Assembly: GCA_026724425.1 (NCBI GenBank)
Contig: JAIUCV010001134.1
Coordinates: 62,001-126,000, forward strand
From: Erythrophleum ivorense
Taxonomy: Eukaryota; Streptophyta; Magnoliopsida; Fabales; Fabaceae
DNA: 64,000 nucleotides
Reading direction: 5' to 3'
A program made the translations under genes and the position numbers. Of the stretch, positions 45,601 through 57,750 are shown one piece after another (the first letter of the stretch is position 1; the number at the start of each line of letters is the position of its first letter). Under the pieces are notes generated by a model, which worked only from the letters and a program-made list of their open reading frames with translations, made no database searches and was not told where the DNA came from.

Positions 45601-46322
45601 CAGAGCCGTTTACTTACCTAAACAAAAGCTTAAACTTCTTCTCTCTCTCCCCTCTTAATGTCATGCCATTACTGCCCATTTTTCTGCAAATGGAAGTTTG
45701 GAGAAGGTGATGAGGTGTAATCTTACTTAAGAAGCCTTTTTTATAATTTTTCAAAAAGACTGTTTTGCCCCCATGAGCCTGTTTGTTCCATTTATGCTCA
45801 TTTTAATTCCTTTTTGAGAACTGTCTTTTCTATCATAAAATTTAGGTCCTCTAATTCATAAAATTCCTTTGGAATCACTCAAATCAGAGCTAAAACTTTC
45901 TTGAATAAATCAATCAAAGTTCGGGTTAACTAACATTGGAAAACGTCCATCGGAGGGGCTTTAGCTGTTCCGCAGCTTTCCATAGTTTTCAGGGCCTCTG
46001 AGAACCCTGAAGAACTCAAAACTTTCATTTAAAAAGCCCTTGTGTGAGAATTCCAAAATTTGCTCAAAATGATGGAAGTGCTCTTACGTTTCATCAACCT
46101 TTCGTTATATTTCATTTCTTCATTCTAGCTCTGTTTTTATTTCCATCTAAACCCGGGATTCTCATTTTCAGAAGTGTAGGATGCTTCCTAAATTTTTTGG
46201 GACCTTAACTAAGTCATTTCGAGGGACTTGCTTTTGTATCTGGTGAATTTCGTTCATTGAGGAAGAAATCGTATGTTACATTTCTTGTGATTTCTCTCAT
46301 TTTCAAAGAACTAGATGTTACA
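42675..46322 (-). mobile_element. Family-A solo LTR A4 (reverse), complete, in the C1 3' LTR
   Basis: Starts tgtaacaccataaattttt and ends gaactagatgttaca. Flanks are AATAC (42670-42674) and GACAC (46323-46327). The uninterrupted 5' LTR reads GATAC here, so both copies are one change from the target. Length 3648. Near 45590-45620 the reverse strand carries a ggtaagtaaac word that also occurs in A9. Confidence 0.85.
43606..43878 (-). other. Recurrent small ORF 3 of family A (copy A4)
   Basis: Ninety codons with an upstream extension. The last 65 (from MAKLRCMRFGTT to FCPNELFLI) are co-linear with A3 and A6. The frame is in family sense orientation. No known domain. Confidence 0.25.
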
Positions 46323-46496
46323 GACACCGGTAGAGGGAGAAAATCTTAAGATCAGTTCCTGAGATCCGACGAAGAAAGAAATATTGCATAACAAAGGTAA
46401 ATATTTCAAAATCTACTTGATTTAAATGACATTGATAGATCTATGGGAAGGGATTCTGGTTTTAATTTTTTGTTGCATGTCCCAGAATTCCTAACA

Positions 46497-46590
46497 ACTC
46501 AAGAGGTCATAGGTCATATACAATAATAGGTTACAACATTTGCCACTTAAATGGTTTTAAAGAAGAAAATTTCATGCACTTCAAGGTGTG
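46497..46590 (-). mobile_element. Family-A copy A3, middle fragment
   Basis: Ninety-four bases between C1 and A5 that match 50010-50105 of A6 (gtcataggtcatatac, then cttcaaggtg). They continue the sequence left at 12789 and are continued at 53991, which joins A3 across both insertions. Confidence 0.75.
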
Positions 46591-49500
46591 TGTAACACCT
46601 TATATTTCTAGCTTATTCCATTACATTTACATGCTTTACCTCATATAATTCATGAAGGAGCAAGGAAAAGGGGATTAAAATAATGACTTTTCTAGCATTG
46701 CGTCACGTATAAAATTCCATTCGGTGTCACGTGGACCATGTGAGTTCATACATCACATTCTCATATTTAATTCATAAATACAACTCATTTGCATAATCAA
46801 AAGTGTCCTACATCTCATGGAAACCAAAGGGAGGCATAAAATACATGTATATATTTTCGGCTAGATTTTCCTCTTTTTTGTCATAATCTTTGGAAAATCA
46901 TAACTAATTCTAGAAAAATTGAAATCATGCATTCTTATCCATTCTAGAAAGCTAAACATGTCTCATTATTTCTAAAAATACATCTAGGTGATAACATCTA
47001 ACATAAAGGAAGTTTAACATTCAAAATATTCCAAAGGTCAGGCTATCTACTAGTGCTGTTACGGAATTCTGCAGCAAATTTCAAAAATGTCCAATTAATT
47101 TCACAAAAATCCAATCCATGCAAATGATGTCAATATGGAAATTTGTGAATTTTAGCTAGAGGGGAAAATAACTCCAGACAAGTTCAGGCACGCCCAGACC
47201 TCAAAACCTAATCAAAAAGTACCTGAGGTCAGTTGGAGTGCTGGTACTAGACAGATTCTTTAAAAATTCATATCTCCCTCTCTAGACCTCCAAATGAGGT
47301 GCTTCTAAATGGAACAAGTCACTGGGAATATCTAGTTTCTATATGTAAAATATCATGGCAATTGACTTCATTTGAGCCTTGTGTGATAGATTTCATTTTC
47401 GGACCTGAGTGAACAGTGACATGACCAAAACTACAATTTTTGCCAACTTCAAAAATTCATCAAATATTATCTAGACTTCTAAAAATTTTGTTCTTTAGCT
47501 TCCCAAAAATCTCTTAATAAGCTCTAATTGCATGCCAAATCTCATATCAAGAAGAGCTCATTTGAACAAAAAGAGACATAGGGTTTCATTATGGTTAATT
47601 TTGGCTCCATATGGGATACCAAAATGTTCAAATGGCTTTCCTTGGGGTTTGGTACATTTTGGGCAAGTTTAAAAGCATAATTAGGACTTGTGTGAGCTAC
47701 CCAAAAAGGTCCCAAACCTCATGCATCTCATTTTGGCCATTTCACTCACACATATGCACAATTTCCATAATGTCATCCAAGAAGCTCATTTGCCATAACA
47801 TACTCAAATCACAATCTAATGGTTACATAACACATTCTCATTTATACATGACATATTATCATAATTACATATGTTCATAACCTCATTATATATATACATC
47901 CATTGATTACATCATTTGCCATTTGTATGGCCTTAAAGTAGCAAAATTCAAACACTTTCATGCCATCTTCACATCTTCAAGGTGGTTGGCTTCCATTACC
48001 TTGCCCACTTAGTCCACCTAGCATGTTAGATCATTGGAAAGGAGGGAATGAGATTCAAAGAATCCCAATAGCTCATCTCTCATTCAATCATACATAAAAA
48101 GATGCAAAAAGTCTCATAAATGCATGTATAGTCAAGTTGACATGCAAACATTCAAAAAGCAATTTCAACATTTGAGTAAGTCACATATAGCATACAAAGG
48201 CTTGCCAAGCAAGTGGATTGGTCTTACCCATTTACTTGTAGATTTTGGACTTGCTTCACATATTCTTTAAGAAGTTCTTAGACCCAACCATGCTCTTGGG
48301 AGTCAACCTCACTTTTGTGAGACTCTTTAGTTTATCTCAACCAATCTTAATGGTTCTTGGCTCATCTTCACCATGGCTAAGGGTTCTTGGCCTCACCACA
48401 CCTAAGCAAACCCAAGCACACATCATATACATCATATGGAAACATATTGTAACATTATAGCACCATGGAATCAAAGTCATACTAGAACACTTTTCATGGC
48501 CTAAAAATACACATACACACATTTAAAGACAAGTAAAGCAAACAATTATGCATGAGAGAAGGAGGACTGAGCTACCTTGGTTACAACTACACACTTTTTC
48601 TTTTGAATTTCCCTTCCTTGCTTCGACCACACACACACAAAAGTGTGGGGATGATTTCTCTTAGCCTAAACACAATTTATGGAAGCCAATTAAGTTCATG
48701 CAATTAACTCTAAGTATTACACCATAATTTCCTAACTCATTTTATACTATATATATGCCTCATATCAAGCAATTGAAATAAGAGGTAAGAAAATAACATT
48801 ATTTTAATGCATTTCTTAGCATTGCGTCATGTATAAAAATTTCATTCGATGTCACGTGGACCATATGAGTTCATACATCACATTCTCATATTTAATTACA
48901 TAAATAAAACTCATTTGTATCATTAAAAGTGGCCTACATCTCATGGAACTCAAAGGGAAGCATAACATACATGTGTATATTTTAGCCAAATTTTCTTCTT
49001 TTCTATTACAAATTTTGAAAAATCATAACTAATTATAAAAAATTAAAATCATGTATTCTTGGCCATTCTGGAAAGCTACACATGTCTAATTTATGTTAAA
49101 AATATGTTCAGACCATAACACCCAACATAGAGGACTTTTGACATTCAAAAAGTCCAAAGGTCAAGCTATCCAGTTGTGCTATTACAAAAATTTGTAGCAA
49201 ATTTTAAAAATATCCAATTAATTTCACAAAATTCAATCCATGCAAATGATACTAATCTAGAAAGTTGTAGATGTTAGCTAGAGGAAAAAAATAACTCTAG
49301 ACTAGTTCAGGTATGCCTAGACCTTGATACTCAATCAAACAATAACAGAGGTCGACTGGAGTTCTTGATACTGGATAGATTTTTTGAAAATTCATATCTC
49401 CCTTTTTAGACATCCAAATGAGGTTCTTCTATTTGGCACAAGTCACTGGGAATATCTTGTTTCTCTGTATAAAATTTCATAGTAATTGGACATCATTTGA

Positions 49501-49666
49501 GCCCTGTGTAATAGATTTCATTTTCAAACCTGAGTGAATAGTAATATGACCAAAACCAGAAAATTTGTCAACTTTGAAAATTCACCAAATATTCTCTAGA
49601 ACTTCAAAAATTCTATTCTTTGGCATCCTAAAAAGATCTCAACAAGCTCTAATTGCATGCCAAATT

Positions 49667-49900
49667 TTAGATCAAGAAGAACTCATTTGAACAAAAAGTG
49701 ACGTAGAATTTTATTATGGTTAATTTTAACTCTATATGGGATACTAAAATATCCAAATAGCTTTCCTTGGGGTTTTGCACATATTGAGCAAGTCTAAAAG
49801 TATAATTAGGACTTGTGTGAGCTACCCAAAGGGTCCCAAACCTCATGCATCTCATTTTGGCCATTTTACTCACACATATGCATAATTTCCATAATACCAC
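49667..49900 (-). other. Recurrent small ORF 3 of family A (copy A6)
   Basis: Seventy-seven codons with MAKMRCMRFGTL and a NEFFLI end, co-linear with the A3 and A4 copies. Function is unknown. Confidence 0.25.
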
Positions 49901-50651
49901 TAATGAAGCTAGTTTGCTATCATATATTCAAATCACATTCTAATGTTCACATTACATATTCTCTCATTGGTACATGACATATTATCATAATTACATATGT
50001 TTTAAATGTCATAGACCATATACAACAATAATTTACATCATTAGACATCAATATGGCTTTAAAGGATAAAAACTATGCATTATGTTGTCAAGCTCTCTTC
50101 TTTAAGGTGGTTGGCTTCCATTACCTTGCTCTCTTGGTCCACCTAGCATATTAGAACATTGAAGAGGAGGGGATGAGATTGAAAGAATCCCAATAGCTCA
50201 TCTCCCATTCAATCATACATAAAGCATGCAAAATAAGTCTTACAAATGTATGCATGAGCATGTTGTCATGTGTAAACATTCAAGAAGCATTTTCATCATT
50301 TGAGCAAGTCATACATGACATACAAAGGCTTGCCAAGCAAGTAGATTGGCCTTACCCATTTACTTGTGAATTTTGGACTTACCTCACCCATTCTTTAAGA
50401 GGTTATTGGACTCAACCATACTTTTAGAAGTCAACCTCACTTTTGTGAGACTTTTTATTTTGTCTTAACCAATCTTAAAGGTTCTTAGCTCATCCTCACC
50501 ATGGCTAATAGTTCTTGACCTCACCACACTCAAGCAAACCAAAGCAAATATCATAAACATCATTTGAAAAACATAATGTATTATCATGGTACCATGGAGT
50601 AAGAGCTCATGCTAGAACATTTTTCATAGCTTGAAATACATATACACATAT

Positions 50652-50852
50652 TTAAAGACAAGTAAAGCAAGCAATCATGCATGAAAGAAGGTGGAGAGCG
50701 CTACCTTGGAAGCAACCACACACTTTTCTCTTTGGAAGAATGCTCCCTTTCTCGGCCTCACACACACAATGGTGTGGGAATGATTTCTCTTGGCCTAAAC
50801 ATAATTTATGGAAGTTAATTAAGTTCATGAGGTTAATTCTAAGGCCACACAA
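50652..50852 (-). other. Recurrent small ORF 1 of family A (copy A6)
   Basis: Sixty-six codons, with LCLGQEK, KVCGC and LHLLSCMIACFTCL. It ends at the stop shared with A1. A3 and A5 keep the same frame, but A3 lacks an ATG and A5 has one stop where Gln is expected. Confidence 0.25.
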
Positions 50853-53800
50853 CTTGCTTAAACTCTAGCTTAACTCATTGGCCCTTTTATGTTTCCAAGA
50901 AAGCACCTAATGAAGCAACACTCATCAAATAAATTCTAAGCTCTTTATGATTCTTGACTCCTTTTAAGCCTCTTGGAGTCATAACACAATTAAAATAAAG
51001 AGCTTAACTACATGTTGCTTCTTTAGGTCATATTATGGAACATATAAGGCCAAATCACTTTCTATGGTTTCTAAATTTTTTCTAAGGCTTCCTCTCATCT
51101 TCACTCATCATATATGACTCGAAAATGGGCTTGGAACAAATTAAAACTATCCCTAGGTACACAAACTCTGTTAGGCCGAGACTAGGAAGCTAGATGATCT
51201 CCTTGAACTTTGCTTTGTTTTCTTGATGGAGGAAGCACATGGGGAGACTTCTAGGGATCTTAGGAACTCATTTAATCTCTCACTTAGACATAGGAATCAA
51301 GGTATCAAATCAAATTTTGTAAGGAACATATGAAACCCTAGACTTTGCATCTTGAATTTCTATGGTTATTTGTTAATTCTCTTTGCATATTCTTAATATC
51401 CACACCTTTTTTCTTAAGAATCACCCTTGGTTCTGCCTAAAAATCAAACCCTCCTAAGGTTTCTTAAGTGGGGTAAAATGGTGGAGGAAGGGAAGGAAGA
51501 GATATCAACCATGAAAGAAGAAATTACCTTGTTTTCTTGCTTTTTCTCACTTGAATCTTACTTTCTCCAAGCTCCTCTCTTCAAATCCAAAATTTTCCCT
51601 TAATTTCTCCCTTAAAATAGATTTATAAACTTCATTATAATTATAAGAAGAAAGCTAAAGAGGAGATGAACAAGTTTAGAAGAAGAAGGAGCATGAAAAT
51701 CCATGAAATTTCTTACCTTTTCCTTACTTTTTCTCCTCCTTTCTTCTCCTCCATGGTGGCCCTAAGAGAGCTAGTGTTTTCTATGGTTTTTGGGCAGAAT
51801 GGGTGATGCCAATGAAGGGGAGAAGAAATAAGAAACTTAAAGTGTGTTCAAGAAGCTTCCACTTTCTCAAAAATTCTAATTTTACCCTTCGTTTTTGGAA
51901 TTTTTCTTTCTAACTCATTTTAACTCCTTTTTGAGAACCGTCTTTTCCATTATGAAATTTAGGTTCCCAATTTAGTAAAATACCTTTGGAATCACTCAAA
52001 TAGGAGCTAAACCCTTCCTAAATGAATCAGTCAAAGTTTAGGTCAATTGACTTCAGAAAACGTCCACCGGAGGGGTAGCTTTCTATGGTTTTCAGAGCCT
52101 CTAAGAACCTTGGAGAACTCAAAAATTTCATTAGCCCTTTTGTATGAATTTCAAAAATTGCACAAAATTACAAAAATGCCATTATATTTCGTAAGTTTTT
52201 TGTAAGAAATTGTTTCTTCATCCTAACTCCATTTTTCTTTCCGTCTGAGCCTAGGATTCTTATGTTTAGGAGTCTAGAATGCTTCCAAAATTTTTTAGGA
52301 CCTTAACTAATTCATTTTGAGGGACTTACTTTTGTATCCGATGAATTTAGTTTGTTTACAGAGAAGGAGAAATCGTACGTCATGTTTCTCACATATTTTC
52401 TTGTTTCCAAAGAATTGGATGTTACACTAAGGCCACACAACTTACTTAGACAATAACTTGATCTATAAACCTCATTATGGTTCCATAAATGCACCTAATG
52501 AAGCAACACCCTCAAATAAATTCTAAGCTCCATTTTTTCTTTTCAAATATGATTCTTGACTTCTTTTAAGCCTCTTGGAGTCATCACATAATCAAAACTA
52601 AGAGCCTAACTATATGTTGCTTCTTTAAGTCATATTATGGAACATAAAGCACTAACTCATTCTCTAAGCTTCCTAAATTTTTCCAAGGCTTCCCCTCACA
52701 TTCATTCATTATATATGACTAAAAAATGAGTTTAGAAAAATTTAAAACTCCCCTTAGCTACATCAACCTCTCTTGGCTGAACCTATGCTAGGTTTTAGGC
52801 TCCATAGACTTTGTTTTGTTTTCTTGATAGAGGAAGCACATGGGGAGACTTCTAGGGATTTTAGGAGCTCAATTAAACTCTTATTTAAGCTTAAGAATCA
52901 TTGTACAAGATCAGATTTTACAAGATACACTTGAAAGCCTAGAATTTGTATCTTGAAATTCCATGGTCTTTTGTTAATTCTCTTTGCATATTCTTAATCT
53001 CTACACCCTTTTTCCTACAAATCACTCTTGGTTCTACCTAAAAATCAAACCCTCCTAGGGTTTCTTAGGTAGGGCGAAATGGTGGAGAAAGGGGAGGAAG
53101 AGGTAGCAACCATAGAATAAGAAATTACCTTGTTTTCTTGCTTTTTCTCACTTTAATCTTGTCTTCTCCAAGCTTCTCTCTTCAAATCCGAATTTTTCCC
53201 TTAATATCTCCCTGAAAACAGATTTGTAAACTTCATTTTAATCAAAAGAAATAAAGGAGAATGGACAAGAGGAGGTTTGGATTGAAGAAAGCATGAAAAA
53301 CTACCAAGAAACCATACATTAAGCCTTTGATTTCTCCTTCTTCTTCTCTCCTTTTGGTGTGCCTAAACCTTAGCTTTCTTCTTTGAATTTGGGAAAAAAA
53401 TTTGTCTAAATGAGTGAAGAGGGGTGGCACCACTTATTTATAGATGGAGGAGAATGGCTTTTTCAAAAATTTCTATTTTGTCCTTTATTTTTGGCATTTT
53501 CGTTTCTACTTCGTTTTAGCTCCTTTTTTAGAACTATCTTTTCTATTATAAAATTTAGGTTCCCAATTTAGTAAAATGCCTTCGGAATGACTCAAATTGG
53601 AGCTAAAACCCTCTCGAATGAATCCGTCAAAGTTCGGTACACTAATGTTGGAAAATGTCCACCAGAGGGGATTTAACTATTTTGGGGCTTCCCATGGTTT
53701 TTAAGGCCTCTGAGAACCTTGGAGAACTTAAAACTTTCATTTAAAAAGCCCTCCTATGTGATTTCAAAAAATTACTCAAAATTATGAAAATGCCATTACA

Positions 53801-53990
53801 TTTCGTAAGATTTCCATCAAAATTTGTTTATTCATTCTAGCTATGTTTTTCTTTCCATCTAAGCCTAGCATTCACATTTTTAGGAGTCTAAAATGTTACC
53901 TAAATTTTTAGGACCTTAACTAATTCATTTCAGAGGATTTGCTTTGAAAACGCACCCGTTTCTATTGTTTAACGAAAATCGGACATTACA

Positions 53991-56287
53991 GTATGGGCTC
54001 TTATTGCCTTGTCCACTTGTTCCACCTAACATATTAAAACATTGGAGAGGAGGGAATGGGATTCAAAGAATCCTAATAGCTCATCTCCCTTTCAATCACA
54101 CATAAAAGATGCAAAACAAGTCTCACAAATATATGGATGAGCATCATAAAATATGCAATCATTCAAGAAGCATTCTTGGCATTTGAACAAGTCATACATA
54201 GCATACATAGACTTGCCAAGTAAGTGGATTAACCTCACCCATTTACTTGTGGATTTTGCACTTGTCTCACCCATTCTTTAAGAGGTTCTTGGACTTAACC
54301 TTACTCTTGGGAGTCAACCTCACTTTTAGGAGACTCTTGACTTTGTTTTAACTACCTTTAAGGGTTCTTGGCTTATCCTCACCATGGTTAAGGGTTTTTG
54401 GCTTCACCACACTCAAGCAAACCCAAGCACATATAATACACATCATTTGAAAACATAATGCATCATCCTGGTACCATGGTATATGAAATTATGTTAGAAT
54501 ACTTTTGATGACTTAAAACACACATACACACATTTAAAGACAAGCCAAGCATACATTCATGCATGAGAGAAGGAGGAGCGAGCTACCTTGGATGCAACCA
54601 CACACTTTTTCTTTTGAATTTGCTCTCCTTTCCTCAGCCTCACACACATAAAGGTGTGGAAATGATTTCTCTTGGCCTAAACATAAATTATGGAAGCCAA
54701 TTAGTTCATGGAATTAATTATAAGGTAACACATCTTCCTTAAATACTAACTTGACCTATAAACCCCTTTATGGTTCCAAAAATGTACCTAATGAAGCAAC
54801 ACCCATCAAATAAATTCTAGGCTCCATTATTTCTCTTTATACATGATTCTTGACTCCTTTTAAGCCTCTTGGGGTCATCACACAATTAAAACAAAGAGCC
54901 TATCTATATGTTGCTTCTTTAGGTCATATTATGGAACATAAGGCACCAATTCATTCTCTAGGCTTCCTAAATTCTTTCCAAGGCTTTCCCTCATTTTCAT
55001 TCATCATATATGATTCAAAAATGGGCTTATAAAAATTTAAAACTCTCTAGGTATGCCAATCCTCTTAAGCTAAGACAATGAAGCATAATGGCCTTCATGG
55101 ACTTTGCTTTATTTTCTTAATGGAGGAAGTACATGGGGAGACTTCTAGAGATCTTAGGAGCTCATTTAAACTTTCATTTAGGCATAGAAATTAAGGTATC
55201 AATTCAGATTTTGCAAGGAGCACATGAAACCCTAGAATTTCTATCTTGAATTTTCATAGTTATTTGTTAATTCTCTTTGCATATTCTTATTCTTCACATT
55301 CTTTTTCCTAAGATTCTCCCTTGGTTCTGCCCAAAATCCAAGCCCTCCTATGGCTTCTTGAGTGGGGCGAACCATGGAGAGAAGAGAAGCAAGGGGTAGC
55401 AACCATGGAAAAAGAAATTATCTTGTTTTTCCTTGTTTTCTCACTTAAATCTTCCCTTCTTTGGCCTCCTCTCTTCAAACTCAAATTTTTTCCTTAATTT
55501 CTCCTTTAAAATAGATCCATATACTTCAATATAATCACAATAAAGAAAGGGAAATGGAGAAGACGAGGTTTGCAAGGGAAAGAGCATGAAAAACTACCAA
55601 AAATCTATACCTTTAAGCTTTGATTTCTCTTCCTCTTCCTCTTCCTCCTGTGCGCCACTCTCCTATAGTTTTTTCTCTGGTTTGGGGTAGAAACATATGA
55701 AGCTAAATGAGTGGAAGAGTGGGGTGGCCTATATATATAAGTGGAGGAAGAAAGACTTTTCAAAAATTTTCATTTTACCCTTCATTTTTTATATTTTTGT
55801 TTCTAATTCGTTTTAGCTCTTTTTTTAGAACCGTCTTTTCCATTATAAAATTTAGGTTACCAATTTAACAAAATACCTTTGGAATCACTCAAATTAGAGC
55901 TAAAACCTTCCCAAAAAAATCTATCAAAGTTCAGGTACATTGACATTGGAAAATGTCCACCGGAGGGTTTTAACTGTCCCTGGCCTTCTTATGGTTTTCA
56001 AGACTTCTGAGAACCCTGAAGAACTCAAAAATTTTATTTAAAAATATCTCCTATATAAATTCTAAAATTTGTTCAAAATTACGAAAACGCTATTACGTTT
56101 CGTAAGTTTTTCGTTAAATTTTGTTTCTGCATTCTAGCTCTTTTTTTCTTTCTGTCTGAGCCTAAGATTCTTATTTTTAGGAGTCTAGAATGTTACTCAA
56201 ATTTTTGGGACCTTAACTAATTCATTTCGAGGGACTTGCTTTGAAAACACATCTATTTCTGTCATTTAACAAAAATCGGATATTACA
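53991..56287 (-). mobile_element. Family-A copy A3, last part
   Basis: Continues A3 after A5 and ends aaaatcggatattaca at 56287, followed by the AAAAG duplication. A TATA-like tatatatata on the reverse strand lies near 55727-55738. It carries small open frame 2 (54092-54274). There is no gag-pol. Confidence 0.85.
54092..54274 (-). other. Recurrent small ORF 2 of family A (copy A3)
   Basis: Sixty codons, MGETSAKSTSKWV to CFASFMCD, co-linear with the A2 and A4p copies but more diverged. It keeps the YDLFKCQECFLN motif. Coding is unproven. Confidence 0.25.
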
Positions 56288-57750
56288 AAAAGTCTTATAG
56301 CAAGGGTGAGAATAAACCAAAAGTCCTCAAAAATAGTTGAGACAAAGCCAAAAGTTTTTCAAGAATAAGGCTTAGTTAAAAGTCTTTAAGAAAATAGGCA
56401 AGGCAAGTCCAAAATCCCTAAAGAGAATGAGTGAGGCTCAACCACTTGCTTGGCAAACCTATGTGTGTTTTGTATGACTTCTTGAATGTTAAAAATGTTC
56501 CATGAATGATTATAAAAGTTATGATGTTCGTGCATTCATTTTTAGACATGGATTTGCATGCTTTTATATATGGTTGAAAGGGAGAAGAGTTATTGAGATT
56601 CCTAGAATCTCATCCCTTCCTCCCCATTTGCCTAACATTTCTAGGTGGACCAAGTGAACCAAAAAATGAGAGTCACCAAGCTTGAAGGAGAGAGTATGAC
56701 AACAAAGTGTGTGATTTTGCCATTTTGTAGCCGAATGAATGGCATATGATTTAATCTAAAATTACATATGATGTATGAGCTTATGAATATATGTTATTAC
56801 ATGAATAATTAATGTATAAATGAGATTTGATGCCATATGTATGATGTAACCACTTTTGGACATTGAATGGCAAGAACTAGCTTATGCATTCTTGTGTATA
56901 CCTTGGGGCGAGAAAATGAGTTTGTGAAATCTGGATTTTTGCACCTTTGAGACATCTTTAGTAGACCATTTTGGTGCTTTCCCACATGCTCAAGTGGCCA
57001 TGGATATCTTAGAAGTTGTTTTGGACCATTTGAAACCCATTAAAGACATAAAAATGATCATTTTGGAACCCAATGTCAAGATCTGACCAAATGAATGAAT
57101 TTGCCTATGAAATTTAGCATGCATATAGACCTCATCCAAATCCTTTTGGAAAGCTAAAGATCAGATTATTTGGAGCTATGTGGAATTAATTATGAGTTTT
57201 TAAAGTTGCCAAATTTTAGCTATTCTGATATGGTTACTGTTCATATAATCAGTTTCTTCTCCTATATCATTTGAGATCCAAATAGTGTCCAATACTCATA
57301 AAATTTTACAGAAACAAACTAGATATGATAAGCTATCTATGGTCACCAAGATCACCCTAATTAGATGTTTGAGCAGGGAGATATGAATTTTTGAAATTCA
57401 GTGATAGTACAAGTAGTAATAGATGACCTTGGTTACTATTCCATCAATTCCTAGTAGTTAGACGTCCCTGTTGAGGTCTAGAATTATTTTTAGCATAAAT
57501 TAGACAACTGTAGCTTTCTTCAATGGTTTAGTATGCTTGATTTTGATTTTTTCATAATTAGTTATGATTTTTCAAAATTCATGACAGAAAACTGAAATAC
57601 TAATCCAAGGCTACACGTGCTATTTTTATGTATATACTCCATTAACTCAAGTTCTTGGCCACTTCTTGAGATGGTTATGAGTTTTATTTGTGTATTTAAA
57701 TATGAGAATAAGGTGGATGAGTTCATATGGTCCATAGAACATGAAATGAA
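56288..57750 (+). mobile_element. Outer family-A copy A1, third segment
   Basis: Follows on from 11514: gagacaaag, caaggcaagtccaaaatcc and ctaggtggaccaagtg match 9070-9420 of A2, and tttggaaagctaaagatcag matches about 9915. The match fades after a segment resembling 10650-10700 of A2 (taaatatgagaata). It is more diverged than the inserted copies, as expected of the oldest layer. No gene. Confidence 0.7.

Larger units (their letters stand above)
12790..46496 (+). mobile_element. Ty1/copia retrotransposon C1, split by nested insertions
   Basis: 5' LTR 12790-14468, primer-binding site at 14470, leader, gag, protease and integrase to 18710, reverse transcriptase 22442-23302, RT end plus RNase H 40350-41100, polypurine tract, and 3' LTR 41164-42674 plus 46328-46496. 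The order gag-PR-IN-RT-RH defines Ty1/copia. Removing A4p, G1 and A4 gives an element of about 9.3 kb with LTRs of 1679 and about 1680 bases. The flanks acata and actca match only partly, so the outer duplication is weak, but family A continues on both sides. All coding parts contain stops and shifts. Confidence 0.85.
41164..46496 (+). repeat. 3' LTR of copia element C1, interrupted by A4
   Basis: 41164-42674 and 46328-46496 align end to end with the 5' LTR. The join falls at the position equivalent to about 14290 in the 5' copy (gtggatacc before cagtagagg). The start has TA in place of TG. It contains no coding sequence; a small frame at 41644-41844 is not conserved in the 5' LTR. Confidence 0.9.
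48715..52426 (-). mobile_element. Family-A solo LTR A6 (reverse), complete, inside A5
   Basis: Starts tattacaccataatttcc (TG changed to TA) and ends gaattggatgttaca, with exact duplication CTAAG (48710-48714 and 52427-52431). Length 3712. Small open frames 1 and 3 of the family lie at 50652-50852 and 49667-49900. There is no gag-pol. Confidence 0.9.
46591..53990 (-). mobile_element. Family-A solo LTR A5 (reverse), split by A6
   Basis: Starts tgtaacaccttatatttc and ends aaaatcggacattaca; flanks are GTGTG (46586-46590) and GTATG (53991-53995). The two parts, 46591-48714 and 52432-53990, sum to about 3.68 kb. It lies in A3. Its family 5' end differs from those of A2, A4, A4p, A6 and A8 and matches A3. 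A TATA-like word on the reverse strand lies near 53436-53443. No gag-pol. Confidence 0.85.
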
